64,000 nt of DNA from UBA9410 sp036123585 (GTDB lineage: Bacteria > Actinomycetota > Acidimicrobiia > Acidimicrobiales > MedAcidi-G1), in contig JAZADN010000047.1 of NCBI GenBank assembly GCA_036123585.1, positions 28,148 to 92,147 on the forward strand. The letters run 5' to 3'. Positions 1 through 7,635 of the stretch are shown piece after piece (the stretch's first letter is position 1; every line of letters begins with the position of its first letter). The notes under the pieces are model-generated. The model saw only the letters and a list, made by a program, of their open reading frames with translations. It ran no database searches and had not been told where the DNA came from. Both the position numbers and the translations under genes were made by a program.

Positions 1-2
1 TC

Positions 3-512
3 ATGAAGCTCCCGACCGAGGACACGGCGCGCCTGACAGCGGCTATCGACGAGATGAAAGCCCGGGTCCGGTTTTGCTCCCGCTGCTTCAACGTGGCCGA
101 GGCCGAACTGTGCCCGGTGTGCGTTGACGACCGCCGGGACGCTTCGGTGCTTTGCGTGGTTGAGGAGCCCCGTGACGTGGTGGCCGTGGAGCGCACCGGC
201 GAGTTCGGGGGCCGCTACCACGTGCTGGGTGGGGCCATCAGCCCCATCGAGGGAATCGGTCCCGACCAACTGCGGGTCCGGGAGTTACTGGCCCGTCTCG
301 ACGACGAGGGGGTGGGTGAGGTGATCCTGGCCACCAACCCGAACATCGAGGGCGAAGCGACCGCCATGTACTTGGCCCGCCTGCTCGATCCGCTCGGGGT
401 CGAGGTGACCAAGATCGCCAGCGGCTTGCCGGTGGGGGGCGACCTGGAGTACGCCGACGAGCTGACGCTGGGTCGGGCGCTGGAGGGTCGGCGGAAGCTG
501 GACGGCGGCTGA
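3..512 (+). CDS. recR: Recombination mediator RecR, 5' truncated by the window edge
   Basis: RecR works with RecF and RecO to load RecA on gapped DNA. The visible 169 residues hold the four-cysteine zinc motif (C25-x2-C28 and C37-x2-C40) and the Toprim domain with its VVEEP strand (about residues 50-130). RecR is usually about 200 residues, so the N-terminal helix-hairpin-helix and the true start lie upstream. The ATG at position 3 is most likely internal. A strong hairpin follows the stop codon. Family identity is certain; the start is not in view. Confidence 0.95.
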   Translation: MKLPTEDTARLTAAIDEMKARVRFCSRCFNVAEAELCPVCVDDRRDASVLCVVEEPRDVVAVERTGEFGGRYHVLGGAISPIEGIGPDQLRVRELLARLDDEGVGEVILATNPNIEGEATAMYLARLLDPLGVEVTKIASGLPVGGDLEYADELTLGRALEGRRKLDGG

Positions 513-560
513 TGGGCCTGGTGATCACTTTGGAGCCTGTGGACGACCGGCCTGAAACGT

Positions 561-605
561 GGAAACGCCCCTTGGGGGCTTCCATCTCCCCAAGGGGCCG
601 TTTCC
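561..605 (+). terminator. Hairpin terminator after recR
   Basis: GGAAACG-CCCCTTGGGG pairs with CCCCAAGGGGCCGTTTCC around an 11-nt loop: a 17-bp stem with one bulged G. It lies 49 bp after the recR stop. No long T run follows, so it may act as an intrinsic or a boundary hairpin. Confidence 0.7.
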
Positions 606-713
606 GAGTTGGGTGGAGGGGTGGTTCCCAACTGTTGCGATCACATTACGACAGTGACGACCTCATTACAAGTCAGGCCCTGATAGAGGGTGGATCGACA
701 TCTAAGCCGGCTC

Positions 714-797
714 TTATCCACAGCTTTGTCTACTGCTTCGTCCACAGAGCAGTCCCGAGGTCTACCCACAACCTTGTCCACAACCTTGCCAACCCGA
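714..797 (+). repeat. Seven phased 12-bp DnaA-box-like units
   Basis: From 714 the sequence reads in 12-bp units whose first 9 bases are TTATCCACA, TTGTCTACT, TCGTCCACA, CAGTCCCGA, CTACCCACA, TTGTCCACA and TTGCCAACC. Units 1 and 6 are perfect DnaA boxes (the E. coli and the actinobacterial form). Unit 3 has one mismatch to TTGTCCACA and the rest have two to four. All lie on the same strand with 3-bp spacers. The preceding 70 bp (about 640-710) look less GC-rich than the flanks. Together with the terminator at 561-605 this accounts for the 343-bp gap between recR and the epimerase gene. A replication origin or a DnaA-titrating locus is possible; dnaA and dnaN are not in view. Confidence 0.75.
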
Positions 798-855
798 CGG
801 GGCGACAGACCGAAGCTGTCAACGAACGACCCGTGGACCGGCCGGAGGGAGACCC

Positions 856-1257
856 ATGCTGCTGACCCAGATCGACCACGTGGCCATCGCCGTCCACGAC
901 CTCGAAGCCGCCATCGACTATCACCGGCGGGCCTTCGGCGCCGAGGTCTGCCACCGGGAGGTCGTCGAACGCGACGGTGTCGACGAGGCGTTGATCCGGG
1001 TCGGGGAGTCGTATCTCCAACTCACCACCGGTACCAGGCCCGACTCGGCCATCACGACCTTCCTCGCCAAGCGCGGTGAAGGTATCCACCACGTCGGGTA
1101 CAGGGTCGATGACTGCGCTGAGGCCCTGGCCGCCATTGTGGCCGCCGGCGGCCGTGCCATCGACCCCGAACCCCGCCCGGGATCGCGGGGGACCACCGTG
1201 GCCTTCGTCCACCCCAAGGGTTCGTTCGGCACCCTCATCGAGTTGGTCCAGGAGTGA
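856..1257 (+). CDS. mce: Methylmalonyl-CoA epimerase
   Basis: Interconverts the (S) and (R) forms of methylmalonyl-CoA in the propionyl-CoA to succinyl-CoA route. The 133-residue vicinal-oxygen-chelate fold matches the family length. Likely metal ligands are H8 (IDHVAIAV), Q55 (SYLQL), H79 (HHVGYRV) and E129 (LIELVQ). The ATG has a Shine-Dalgarno sequence (GGAGGGA) at a good distance. The stop overlaps the next start (GTGA). The propionyl-CoA carboxylase subunits 1.6 kb downstream support the role. Confidence 0.93.
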   Translation: MLLTQIDHVAIAVHDLEAAIDYHRRAFGAEVCHREVVERDGVDEALIRVGESYLQLTTGTRPDSAITTFLAKRGEGIHHVGYRVDDCAEALAAIVAAGGRAIDPEPRPGSRGTTVAFVHPKGSFGTLIELVQE

Positions 1258-2162
1258 CCGGACCCGCCAACCCGATCCCTGTCGTCCACCTAGTCGACGG
1301 AACCTACGAGCTGTTCCGGCACCACTTCGCGGTGCCGTCGCATGTCACAGCGGAGGGTGTTGAGGTGGCGGCCACCCGGGCCGTCCTCGGTTCGATGCTC
1401 CGCCTCCTGGGCGAGGGCGCCACCCACGTGGGCGTGGCCACCGACCGGGTCGTCGAGTCCTTCCGCAACGAGTTGTTCGACGGCTACAAGACCGGCGAGG
1501 GCACCCCGCCCGAGTTGTTCGCCCAGTTCCCCCTGCTCGAGGCGGCTCTCGAGGCGTTCGGCCTCACCGTGTTCGCAATGGTCGAGCACGAGGCAGACGA
1601 TGCCCTGGCTGCCGCCGCCGTGAGGGCCGCCGCCGACCCGCGGGTGGATGCCGTTCACGTCTGCACCCCCGACAAGGACCTAGCCCAGGTCGTCGACGAT
1701 GCGGCGGGCATCGCGCAGGTGGACCGTCGGAAGGAGGTTCGCTACGACCGGGCCGGTGTGGTCGAAAAGTTCGGAGTCGAACCGTCGTCAATTCCCGACT
1801 GGCTGGCCCTGGTCGGCGACACGGCCGACGGCATCCCCGGCCTCCCGGGCTGGGGGGCCAAATCAGCCTCGACGGTGCTGGCCTGCTATGGCCACCTCGA
1901 GAACATCCCCGACGACCCCGAGGCTTGGGACGTCACTGTCCGCGGCGGCCCTCGCCTCGCCGCCACTCTGGCCGAGCAGCGAACCGATGCCGAGTTGTAC
2001 CGGCGCCTGGCCACTCTCGACCTCGACGCCCCCGTCATGGACGACGTGGAAGACCTCCGTTGGACTGGGCCCGCCGAGCACCTCGACGCGGTGTGTGCCC
2101 ACCTGGATGCCCAGAGGGTGGCTGAGAGGGCCCGCCGCCTGGCCGCGGAGCGAACCGGCTGA
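1254..2162 (+). CDS. 5'-3' exonuclease / flap endonuclease domain protein
   Basis: A stand-alone FEN-type nuclease of 302 residues, like the 5' nuclease domain of DNA polymerase I without the polymerase. Acidic metal-site motifs are visible: DGTYELF near the N terminus, EADDALA in the middle, TPDKDL, and VGDTADGIPGLPGWG, which leads into the helix-three-turn-helix DNA-binding region. The GTG start overlaps the mce stop by 4 bp, so the two are probably co-transcribed. It probably processes flaps or RNA primers. The link to propionate metabolism looks positional only. Confidence 0.85.
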   Translation: MTGPANPIPVVHLVDGTYELFRHHFAVPSHVTAEGVEVAATRAVLGSMLRLLGEGATHVGVATDRVVESFRNELFDGYKTGEGTPPELFAQFPLLEAALEAFGLTVFAMVEHEADDALAAAAVRAAADPRVDAVHVCTPDKDLAQVVDDAAGIAQVDRRKEVRYDRAGVVEKFGVEPSSIPDWLALVGDTADGIPGLPGWGAKSASTVLACYGHLENIPDDPEAWDVTVRGGPRLAATLAEQRTDAELYRRLATLDLDAPVMDDVEDLRWTGPAEHLDAVCAHLDAQRVAERARRLAAERTG

Positions 2163-2178
2163 GGCGACGGCTGCCCGG

Positions 2179-2775
2179 TCAGCCGGCGAGTGCCACTGCC
2201 TCGGTCACCGACCCGACCCGGTAGACGATCGACCGGTTCTCCGGCTTAACGAAACCGTCGGCCACCGCCCGGTCCAGGAACGCCTCCAGCCCCGACCAGA
2301 AGCCGACAGTGCCGTCACACCCCGTTCCATGGGTGGGTCCTCCATCCAACAGGGCAACCGGCTTGGGGCGGTCGTGGAGTCCGAGCTGGGTCCATGTGGC
2401 CGCTTCGAATACCTCCTCGAGGGTGCCGTAGCCGCCGGGCAGGGCGCAGAAGGCGTCAGACCGTTCGTACATGAGCCTCTTGCGCTCGTGCATGCTGGCC
2501 ACCTCGATCCGCTCGGTCAGGCCCTCGTGGGGGACCTCCTGGCTGAAGAGCCCCAAGGGGATTACTCCCACTGCACGGCCACCGGCCTCGAGCACCGCGT
2601 CGGCCAGGGTGCCCATCACTCCGACGCCGGCCCCGCCGTAGACGAGGTCCACACCTGCGGCGGCCAGTGCCTCACCCAGATCACGGGCCAAGGCGTGGAC
2701 GGTGTCGTCGGTGCCTGGCCGTGATCCGCAGAACACGCCCAGGGCAGCGGTGGGGCTGGCGGCGTCATCGGCCAT
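2179..2775 (-). CDS. LOG family protein (TIGR00730)
   Basis: A 198-residue Rossmann-fold protein with the signature PGGYGTLEE (about residues 113-121) and an upstream MHERKRLMYE helix carrying the conserved arginine. LOG proteins are cytokinin riboside 5'-monophosphate phosphoribohydrolases; in bacteria the substrate is often a nucleotide of unclear role. The ATG at 2775 is preceded by TACCGT and 6 nt, a leaderless arrangement. A far longer open frame runs upstream of this start, antisense to the carboxylase gene, but it has no protein features and I exclude it. The segment around residues 143-160 (GGPTHGTGCDG) looks longer than usual for the family. Confidence 0.88.
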   Translation of the reverse strand: MADDAASPTAALGVFCGSRPGTDDTVHALARDLGEALAAAGVDLVYGGAGVGVMGTLADAVLEAGGRAVGVIPLGLFSQEVPHEGLTERIEVASMHERKRLMYERSDAFCALPGGYGTLEEVFEAATWTQLGLHDRPKPVALLDGGPTHGTGCDGTVGFWSGLEAFLDRAVADGFVKPENRSIVYRVGSVTEAVALAG

Positions 2776-2781
2776 CACCGA

Positions 2782-2787
2782 ACGGTA
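2782..2787 (-). promoter_or_regulatory. -10 element of the LOG gene
   Basis: TACCGT followed by 6 nt and ATG; no Shine-Dalgarno sequence, consistent with a leaderless mRNA. Confidence 0.5.
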
Positions 2788-2841
2788 CCGTCGGGGCCGA
2801 CGCCGGGGGGGCACGATGCCTACCGGTACGCTCAGGCCACC

Positions 2842-4398
2842 ATGGTCGATCACACGATGAGCGAACGTCTGGCCGAGCTTAACGAGCGACGGGAGGCGGC
2901 CATCCACGCCGGTCCTGAGCGGGCCGTCCAACGCCAGCACGACAAGGGCAAGATGTTGGCCCGCGAGCGGATCGACTACCTGCTCGACCCCGGCTCTTTC
3001 CACGAACTGGACATGCTGGCCCGCCACCGGGCGCACGAGAGCGGAATCGCCGAGCGGCCCTACACCGACGGTGTCATCACCGGCTGGGGCACCATCGATG
3101 GTCGCAAGGTCTTCCTGTTCTCCCAAGACTTCACCGTGTTCGGCGGCGCCCTCGGCGAGGTGTTCGCCGAGAAGATCCACAAGGTCATGGACTTGGCCCT
3201 CAGCGTCGGTGCGCCCATGATCGGCCTCAATGACGGTGCTGGCGCCCGGATTCAGGAGGGTGTGGTCAGCCTCGACGGCTACGGCGGCATCTTCTGGCGC
3301 AACGTCCAGTCGTCCGGCGTCATACCTCAGATCAGTGTCATCCTCGGTCCGTGCGCGGGCGGCGCCGTCTACAGCCCCGCTATGACGGACTTCATCTTCA
3401 TGGTCCGCGAGAAGTCGCACATGTTCATCACGGGTCCCGACGTGGTCAAGACAGTCACCGGCGAGGAGGTCACCCTCGAGGAACTGGGCGGTGCCGGCAG
3501 CCACTCCACGAAGTCGGGCGTGGCAACCTTCGTCTTTGAGGACGAGCAGGAGGTCCTCGACGAGGTGAAGGCGCTTTTGTCCCAGCTGCCGTCCAACAAC
3601 CTCGAGCAGGCCCCCATCGTCGAGACCGATGATCCGCCCGACCGGTCGTGCCCAGAGCTCAACGAGTTGATGCCGGACAGCCCCAACATGCCGTACGACA
3701 TGCGGACCGTCATAGAGACGGTGCTCGATGACGGCGATTTCCTCGAGTACCACGCTGCGTGGGCCGGCAACATCGTGTGCGGTTTCGGTCGCCTTGAAGG
3801 CCGCAGTGTGGGGGTAGTCGGCAACCAGCCCATGCACTTCGCCGGGGTGCTCGATATCGAGGCCTCGGAGAAAGCGGCCCGCTTCGTCCGGACCTGCGAC
3901 GCCTTCAACGTTCCCATCGTCACCTTCGTGGACGTGCCAGGGTTCCTGCCCGGTATCGACCAGGAGTACGGAGGCATCATCCGCCACGGTGCCAAGCTGT
4001 TGTACGCCTACTGCGAGGCCACAGTGCCCCGTATCCAGGTCATCACTCGCAAGGCCTACGGCGGCGCCTATGTGGTCATGGACTCCAAGTCGGTCGGCTC
4101 CGACCTGTCGCTGGCTTGGCCGACGGCCGAGTTGGCGGTGATGGGCCCCCAGGGCGCCGTGGAGATCGTCTACCGCCGCGAACTGCAGGAGGCCACCGAC
4201 CCGGATGCGCGGCGTCTTGAGTTGGTCGACGAGTACATGGAGAAGTTCGCAAACCCTTCCGTGGCTGCCGAGCGAGGCTATGTGGATGACGTCATCGACC
4301 CGGCTGACACGCGGACCAAGTTGGTGGCCGGCTTGCGGATGTTGGTAAGCAAGGACGAGGAGTCGCCCAGTCGCAAGCACGGAAACGTGCCGCTGTAG
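2842..4398 (+). CDS. pccB: Acyl-CoA (propionyl-CoA) carboxylase carboxyltransferase beta subunit
   Basis: Transfers carboxyl from biotin to propionyl-CoA or acetyl-CoA. The length (518 residues) is typical of actinobacterial AccD/PccB proteins. Both crotonase-like halves are present: an oxyanion region GPCAGGAVYSPAM in the first half, and RKAYGGAYVVM in the second. Substrate preference cannot be read directly. The nearby epimerase argues for propionyl-CoA, and the epsilon-like gene 14 bp downstream argues for an actinobacterial-type complex. The biotinylated alpha subunit is not in the window. ATG 2842 is chosen; ATG 2857 (MSERLAELNE) is an alternative. Confidence 0.93.
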   Translation: MVDHTMSERLAELNERREAAIHAGPERAVQRQHDKGKMLARERIDYLLDPGSFHELDMLARHRAHESGIAERPYTDGVITGWGTIDGRKVFLFSQDFTVFGGALGEVFAEKIHKVMDLALSVGAPMIGLNDGAGARIQEGVVSLDGYGGIFWRNVQSSGVIPQISVILGPCAGGAVYSPAMTDFIFMVREKSHMFITGPDVVKTVTGEEVTLEELGGAGSHSTKSGVATFVFEDEQEVLDEVKALLSQLPSNNLEQAPIVETDDPPDRSCPELNELMPDSPNMPYDMRTVIETVLDDGDFLEYHAAWAGNIVCGFGRLEGRSVGVVGNQPMHFAGVLDIEASEKAARFVRTCDAFNVPIVTFVDVPGFLPGIDQEYGGIIRHGAKLLYAYCEATVPRIQVITRKAYGGAYVVMDSKSVGSDLSLAWPTAELAVMGPQGAVEIVYRRELQEATDPDARRLELVDEYMEKFANPSVAAERGYVDDVIDPADTRTKLVAGLRMLVSKDEESPSRKHGNVPL

Positions 4399-4412
4399 GC
4401 GGCCTGCTGACG

Positions 4413-4664
4413 GTGACCGAGCAGGTAGAAGCCGAGTCGGTGGAGGCCCGGTTGGACGATGGTAGGACGCCGCCCATCCGGGTCGAGGCGCCCGGGGCGA
4501 CCGAGGCGGAACTAGCGGCCATCATCGTGGCCGTCGAGGCGCTCTGGCCAGCTCCGCAGGTCGAGGTGGTGGCGCCAACTCCTCCGCCCCCGTGGCGATT
4601 CTCCGGCCGCTGGTGGCACAACGGCGACCGCGCGCGGCGCCGCCCCTCGGTGGAGGGTCGCTAA
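4413..4664 (+). CDS. Acyl-CoA carboxylase epsilon subunit-like protein
   Basis: An 83-residue acidic protein starting with GTG, 14 bp behind the carboxyltransferase. It has an IRVEAPGATEAELAAI segment and a C-terminal WRFSGRWWHN that matches the ending of actinobacterial AccE-type epsilon subunits. These small subunits stabilise or stimulate the alpha-beta carboxylase complex. Assignment rests on size, position and the tail motif; overall similarity in this family is low. Confidence 0.7.
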   Translation: MTEQVEAESVEARLDDGRTPPIRVEAPGATEAELAAIIVAVEALWPAPQVEVVAPTPPPPWRFSGRWWHNGDRARRRPSVEGR

Positions 4665-4677
4665 CCGAAGTGGCCGC

Positions 4678-5361
4678 TCAGCCGACCGGGCCGAAAGGCC
4701 AATCGGGCTGGTTGACGCGGAGGAGGTCGCGTAGTCGCGCCAGGTAGACAGCCCGCGATATCTCTTCAGCCCCGAGACGAGCCAGATGTGGGGTGCACCA
4801 CTGGATGTCCACCAGGCTGTCGCCTCCAAAGCGCTGGAGGACCCCAACCAGGCCGCAGAGGGCGACCTTGGAGGCGTCGGTTCGGCGGTGAAACATTGAC
4901 TCGCCGGCGAACAGGCCGCCGACCGACACTCCGTAAAGGCCCCCGGCTAGGCCGTCGTCGTCCCACGTCTCCACCGAGTGAGCCCAGCCCAACTCGTGGA
5001 GACCGGCGTACGCGGCGGCGATCCGGTCGTCGATCCAACCCCGGTCCCGCGCCGGGTCGGCGCAAGCGTCGACCACCTCGTCGAAGGCGGTGTCCACCCG
5101 GACCTCGTAACGGGCCAGGGAACGTCGCAGCGACCGACTGACCTTCAGTCCAGTGGGTTCCAGCACCCCCCGGGGATCGGGCGACCACCAGGCCATTGGG
5201 CCACCGATATCGACCGGCATGGGGAACAAGCCGGATCGGTAAGCCGCCAGCAGGGTCCCGGGTTCGACGTCGGCTCCCACCCCGACCACGCCGTTCTGGT
5301 CGGCGGTGTCGGGCGACGGGAAGGCCCAGGGGCTGGGTGGGGGCTCGACGGATGGGGCCAC
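4678..5361 (-). CDS. aat: Leucyl/phenylalanyl-tRNA-protein transferase
   Basis: Adds Leu or Phe from aminoacyl-tRNA to proteins with N-terminal Arg or Lys, marking them for ClpS-ClpAP-type proteolysis. The 227 residues carry family motifs: AAYRSGLFPMP near residue 40, WWSPDPRGVL, GGLYGVSVGGLFAGESMF, DIQWCTPHL. The length is normal. GTG start at 5361. Convergent with the epsilon-subunit gene. The downstream N-degron components are not in this window. Confidence 0.93.
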   Translation of the reverse strand: MAPSVEPPPSPWAFPSPDTADQNGVVGVGADVEPGTLLAAYRSGLFPMPVDIGGPMAWWSPDPRGVLEPTGLKVSRSLRRSLARYEVRVDTAFDEVVDACADPARDRGWIDDRIAAAYAGLHELGWAHSVETWDDDGLAGGLYGVSVGGLFAGESMFHRRTDASKVALCGLVGVLQRFGGDSLVDIQWCTPHLARLGAEEISRAVYLARLRDLLRVNQPDWPFGPVG

Positions 5362-5394
5362 GGGGAAAGGATCGGCGTCGGTCGGTCCTGGTAC

Positions 5395-6240
5395 TCAGTC
5401 CTCTTCGATAGTGACCGAGCGGACGAAAACGTCACGGCTCGGCCCGCCGCCGTAAGGAGAAGTCTCGTCCACCTCGTAGAGGTCCATCATCCTGGCGAGC
5501 ACCGCCCGGCCAGCCTCGTCGGCCTGACCGAAGCGCAGGTAGGAGCCCTGGCTGTCTAGCAGTGACACTTTGGGTCCGGTGCCGAAGAAGAATTGGGCGC
5601 CGGAGCTATCCGGTCCGGCCGATCGGGCCATCACCAGGTTGCCTGCCTCGTAGTTGAATGGGCCGATCAGGCTGCCGCTGGTCAGTCGGAGGAACTCGCC
5701 GCCCTCGTCGGGGATGGTGTAGCCGGGGCCCGGGTCGGACCAGCTGTTGGTGTGAGGGGCGCCGCCCTGGATGATGTCGATCGACGGGTCGAAGCGAAAC
5801 AGGATGGTGCCGTCGTAGTACCCGAACCTGGTCAGGACGACGAAGTTGTTGACAGTCTCCGGGGTGGAGTGGCGGTCGAGTGCGACCCGGATCTCGCCCT
5901 CGGTGGTGTCGAACACCGCCGTGTACTCCACGCCGTTGGCCAGGCACCACGTGGGCCGGTGGGGAAACGTGAGGCGGGGACCGTCGGACTTGTCCGCAGC
6001 GGGGCATGGATCCGGGGCCGTCGGGACGGTGGGGATGGGTGCCGCGGGTCCGTCGGAGCCGCCACCGCCCACCACGGCGATGGCCAGACTGCCCACCATC
6101 ATCAGGGCTACGACGCCGGCGACGACGCGGATAGTCGTCGACCGGCTCGACCTCTGGGCCGCCCGGCCAGCACCGGTCTGGTGACTGATGGGACGTCCGC
6201 CAGTTCGACCGGCCACGGGACGACGCTTCTTGTAGGCCAT
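5395..6240 (-). CDS. Membrane-anchored cyclophilin-type peptidyl-prolyl isomerase
   Basis: 281 residues. A basic N-terminal tail is followed by one transmembrane helix (about residues 38-58, VVAGVVALMMVGSLAIAVVG), a Pro/Ala-rich linker and a cyclophilin domain. The domain contains TTEGEIRVALD, TVNNFVVLTRFGYYDG, GNLVMARS and GAQFFFG. It probably folds proteins on the outer face of the membrane. Such anchored cyclophilins are common in Actinobacteria. ATG 6240 is preceded by TAGGGT and 8 nt. Whether the catalytic Arg is kept is uncertain: LFRFDPSIDIIQGG stands where FHRVIPGFMIQGG is usual. Confidence 0.85.
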   Translation of the reverse strand: MAYKKRRPVAGRTGGRPISHQTGAGRAAQRSSRSTTIRVVAGVVALMMVGSLAIAVVGGGGSDGPAAPIPTVPTAPDPCPAADKSDGPRLTFPHRPTWCLANGVEYTAVFDTTEGEIRVALDRHSTPETVNNFVVLTRFGYYDGTILFRFDPSIDIIQGGAPHTNSWSDPGPGYTIPDEGGEFLRLTSGSLIGPFNYEAGNLVMARSAGPDSSGAQFFFGTGPKVSLLDSQGSYLRFGQADEAGRAVLARMMDLYEVDETSPYGGGPSRDVFVRSVTIEED

Positions 6241-6248
6241 GGGGCGGC

Positions 6249-6254
6249 ACCCTA
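6249..6254 (-). promoter_or_regulatory. -10 element of the cyclophilin gene
   Basis: TAGGGT, 8 nt, ATG on the minus strand. Confidence 0.45.
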
Positions 6255-6335
6255 CCGACGGTGCCCCGGGTCGGATCTATTTCGTAAGGTCAGACGGGAG
6301 GAGAATTCCGCGTCAGCCCGTCTAGGGGGCGCCGG

Positions 6336-6341
6336 TAGCGT
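6336..6341 (+). promoter_or_regulatory. -10 element of lysC
   Basis: TAGCGT, 8 nt, GTG start; supports the GTG at 6350 as the start of a leaderless mRNA. Confidence 0.5.
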
Positions 6342-6349
6342 GGACCCTC

Positions 6350-7567
6350 GTGGCACTCGTCGTCCAGAAGTTCGGTGGCACCTCGGTTGCGGATGCGGAA
6401 CGCATGCGCGAGGTGGCCGACCACGTGGCTCGCACCGTTCGGCGTGGCGACCAGGTGGTTCTGGTCGTCTCGGCCATGGGCAAGGAGACCGACGAGTTGC
6501 TGCGCCTCGCCGTCGAGGTCTCGTCGGTCCACCCGGGCCGCGAGATGGACATGTTGATCACGGCCGGCGAACGCAAGGCCATGGCGCTGGTCTGCCTTGC
6601 CCTGCACGACATCGGCATCGACTCGGAGTCCTTCACCGGGAGCCAGGCCGGATTCCTGACCGACACCAACCACCAGAATGCCAGGATCATCGAGGTCCGT
6701 CCCGACCGGATCCGGGCCTCGCTGGCCGCCGGTCGGGTCGCCGTGTTGGGCGGCTCCCAGGGCGTCTCGACCGACAACGAGGTGACGTTCCTGGGCCGGG
6801 GAGGTTCGGACACCACGGCGGTGGCCATCGCCCACGCACTGGGCGCCGAGTGCTGCGAGCTGTATACGGACGTGACCGGCGTCTACACCACGGATCCTCG
6901 AGTCGTCCCCACGGCCCGACGGATGTCCGCGATCTCGTTCGACGAGCTGCTGGAGATGACGGCCACCGGCTGTCCCAAGCCCTCCATGCGCTCTGTTGAA
7001 TACGCCCGCACCCACGGGGTGCGCCTCCACGTCCGCTCCGCCTTCACCTGGCAGGAGGGGACCTGGGTCGACGAGGAGGAACCCAACATGGAACAGGCAA
7101 TCGTCTCGGCGGTCACTCACGACACGTCAGAGGCCAAGATGACGCTCGCCGGCGTGCCCGACCGTCCCGGTGTGGCGGCCACCGTCTTCCGGGCGTTGGC
7201 TGACCAGGAGGTCAACGTGGACATGATCGTGCAGAACGTGTCCGACCATGGGGTGACCGACATTTCGTTCACCGTCCCGCACGCCGACTTGTCGCGTGCC
7301 GTGCAACACGCCGAGCGCCTTGCCTCCGAGGTCGGCGCCACCGGTGTGACGTCGGATGACACCATTGCCCGGGTGAGTGTGGTGGGCGCCGGCATGCGGT
7401 CCAATCCTGGCGTGGCTGCAACAATGTTCGAGACGTTGTCTGCCTGCGGCGTGAACATCCAGATGATCTCGACGTCGGCCATTCGGGTCAGTTGCGTGGT
7501 TGACGGCGGACAGGTGGAGGGTGCGGTCCGGGCTCTTCACGAAGCGTTCGGGCTACACGAGGCCTGA
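6350..7567 (+). CDS. lysC: Aspartate kinase
   Basis: Phosphorylates aspartate in the first step towards Lys, Thr, Met and diaminopimelate. 405 residues: a kinase domain with KFGGTSVADAERM at the N terminus and GRGGSDTTAVAIAHALGAE in the middle, then two ACT domains (from about residue 265) that usually mediate Lys/Thr feedback. The GTG start is set by the KFGGTSV register and the TAGCGT hexamer 8 nt upstream. asd lies 2 kb downstream, separated by two lipoprotein genes, so the usual lysC-asd pair is interrupted here. Confidence 0.96.
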   Translation: MALVVQKFGGTSVADAERMREVADHVARTVRRGDQVVLVVSAMGKETDELLRLAVEVSSVHPGREMDMLITAGERKAMALVCLALHDIGIDSESFTGSQAGFLTDTNHQNARIIEVRPDRIRASLAAGRVAVLGGSQGVSTDNEVTFLGRGGSDTTAVAIAHALGAECCELYTDVTGVYTTDPRVVPTARRMSAISFDELLEMTATGCPKPSMRSVEYARTHGVRLHVRSAFTWQEGTWVDEEEPNMEQAIVSAVTHDTSEAKMTLAGVPDRPGVAATVFRALADQEVNVDMIVQNVSDHGVTDISFTVPHADLSRAVQHAERLASEVGATGVTSDDTIARVSVVGAGMRSNPGVAATMFETLSACGVNIQMISTSAIRVSCVVDGGQVEGAVRALHEAFGLHEA

Positions 7568-7635
7568 GCGCCGTTCCGCTCGATACCCGCCCAGCGGTTT
7601 CCCCGCCCCATTCCGCCGACGAAGGCGATCCGACC

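Noticed and set aside
512..865. 117-codon open frame after recR
   Set aside because: It runs through the hairpin terminator and the DnaA-box array, has no family features, and overlaps the mce start.
1699..2724. 341-codon plus-strand frame over the exonuclease and LOG genes
   Set aside because: Shadow frame: it overlaps the 3' half of the exonuclease and the antisense of LOG, and has no motifs.
2179..4380. A single 733-codon open frame on the minus strand covering LOG and the antisense of the carboxylase
   Set aside because: Only the last 198 residues match a family. The rest is the mirror of the carboxylase gene, a common effect of high-GC codon bias. The LOG start is at 2775.
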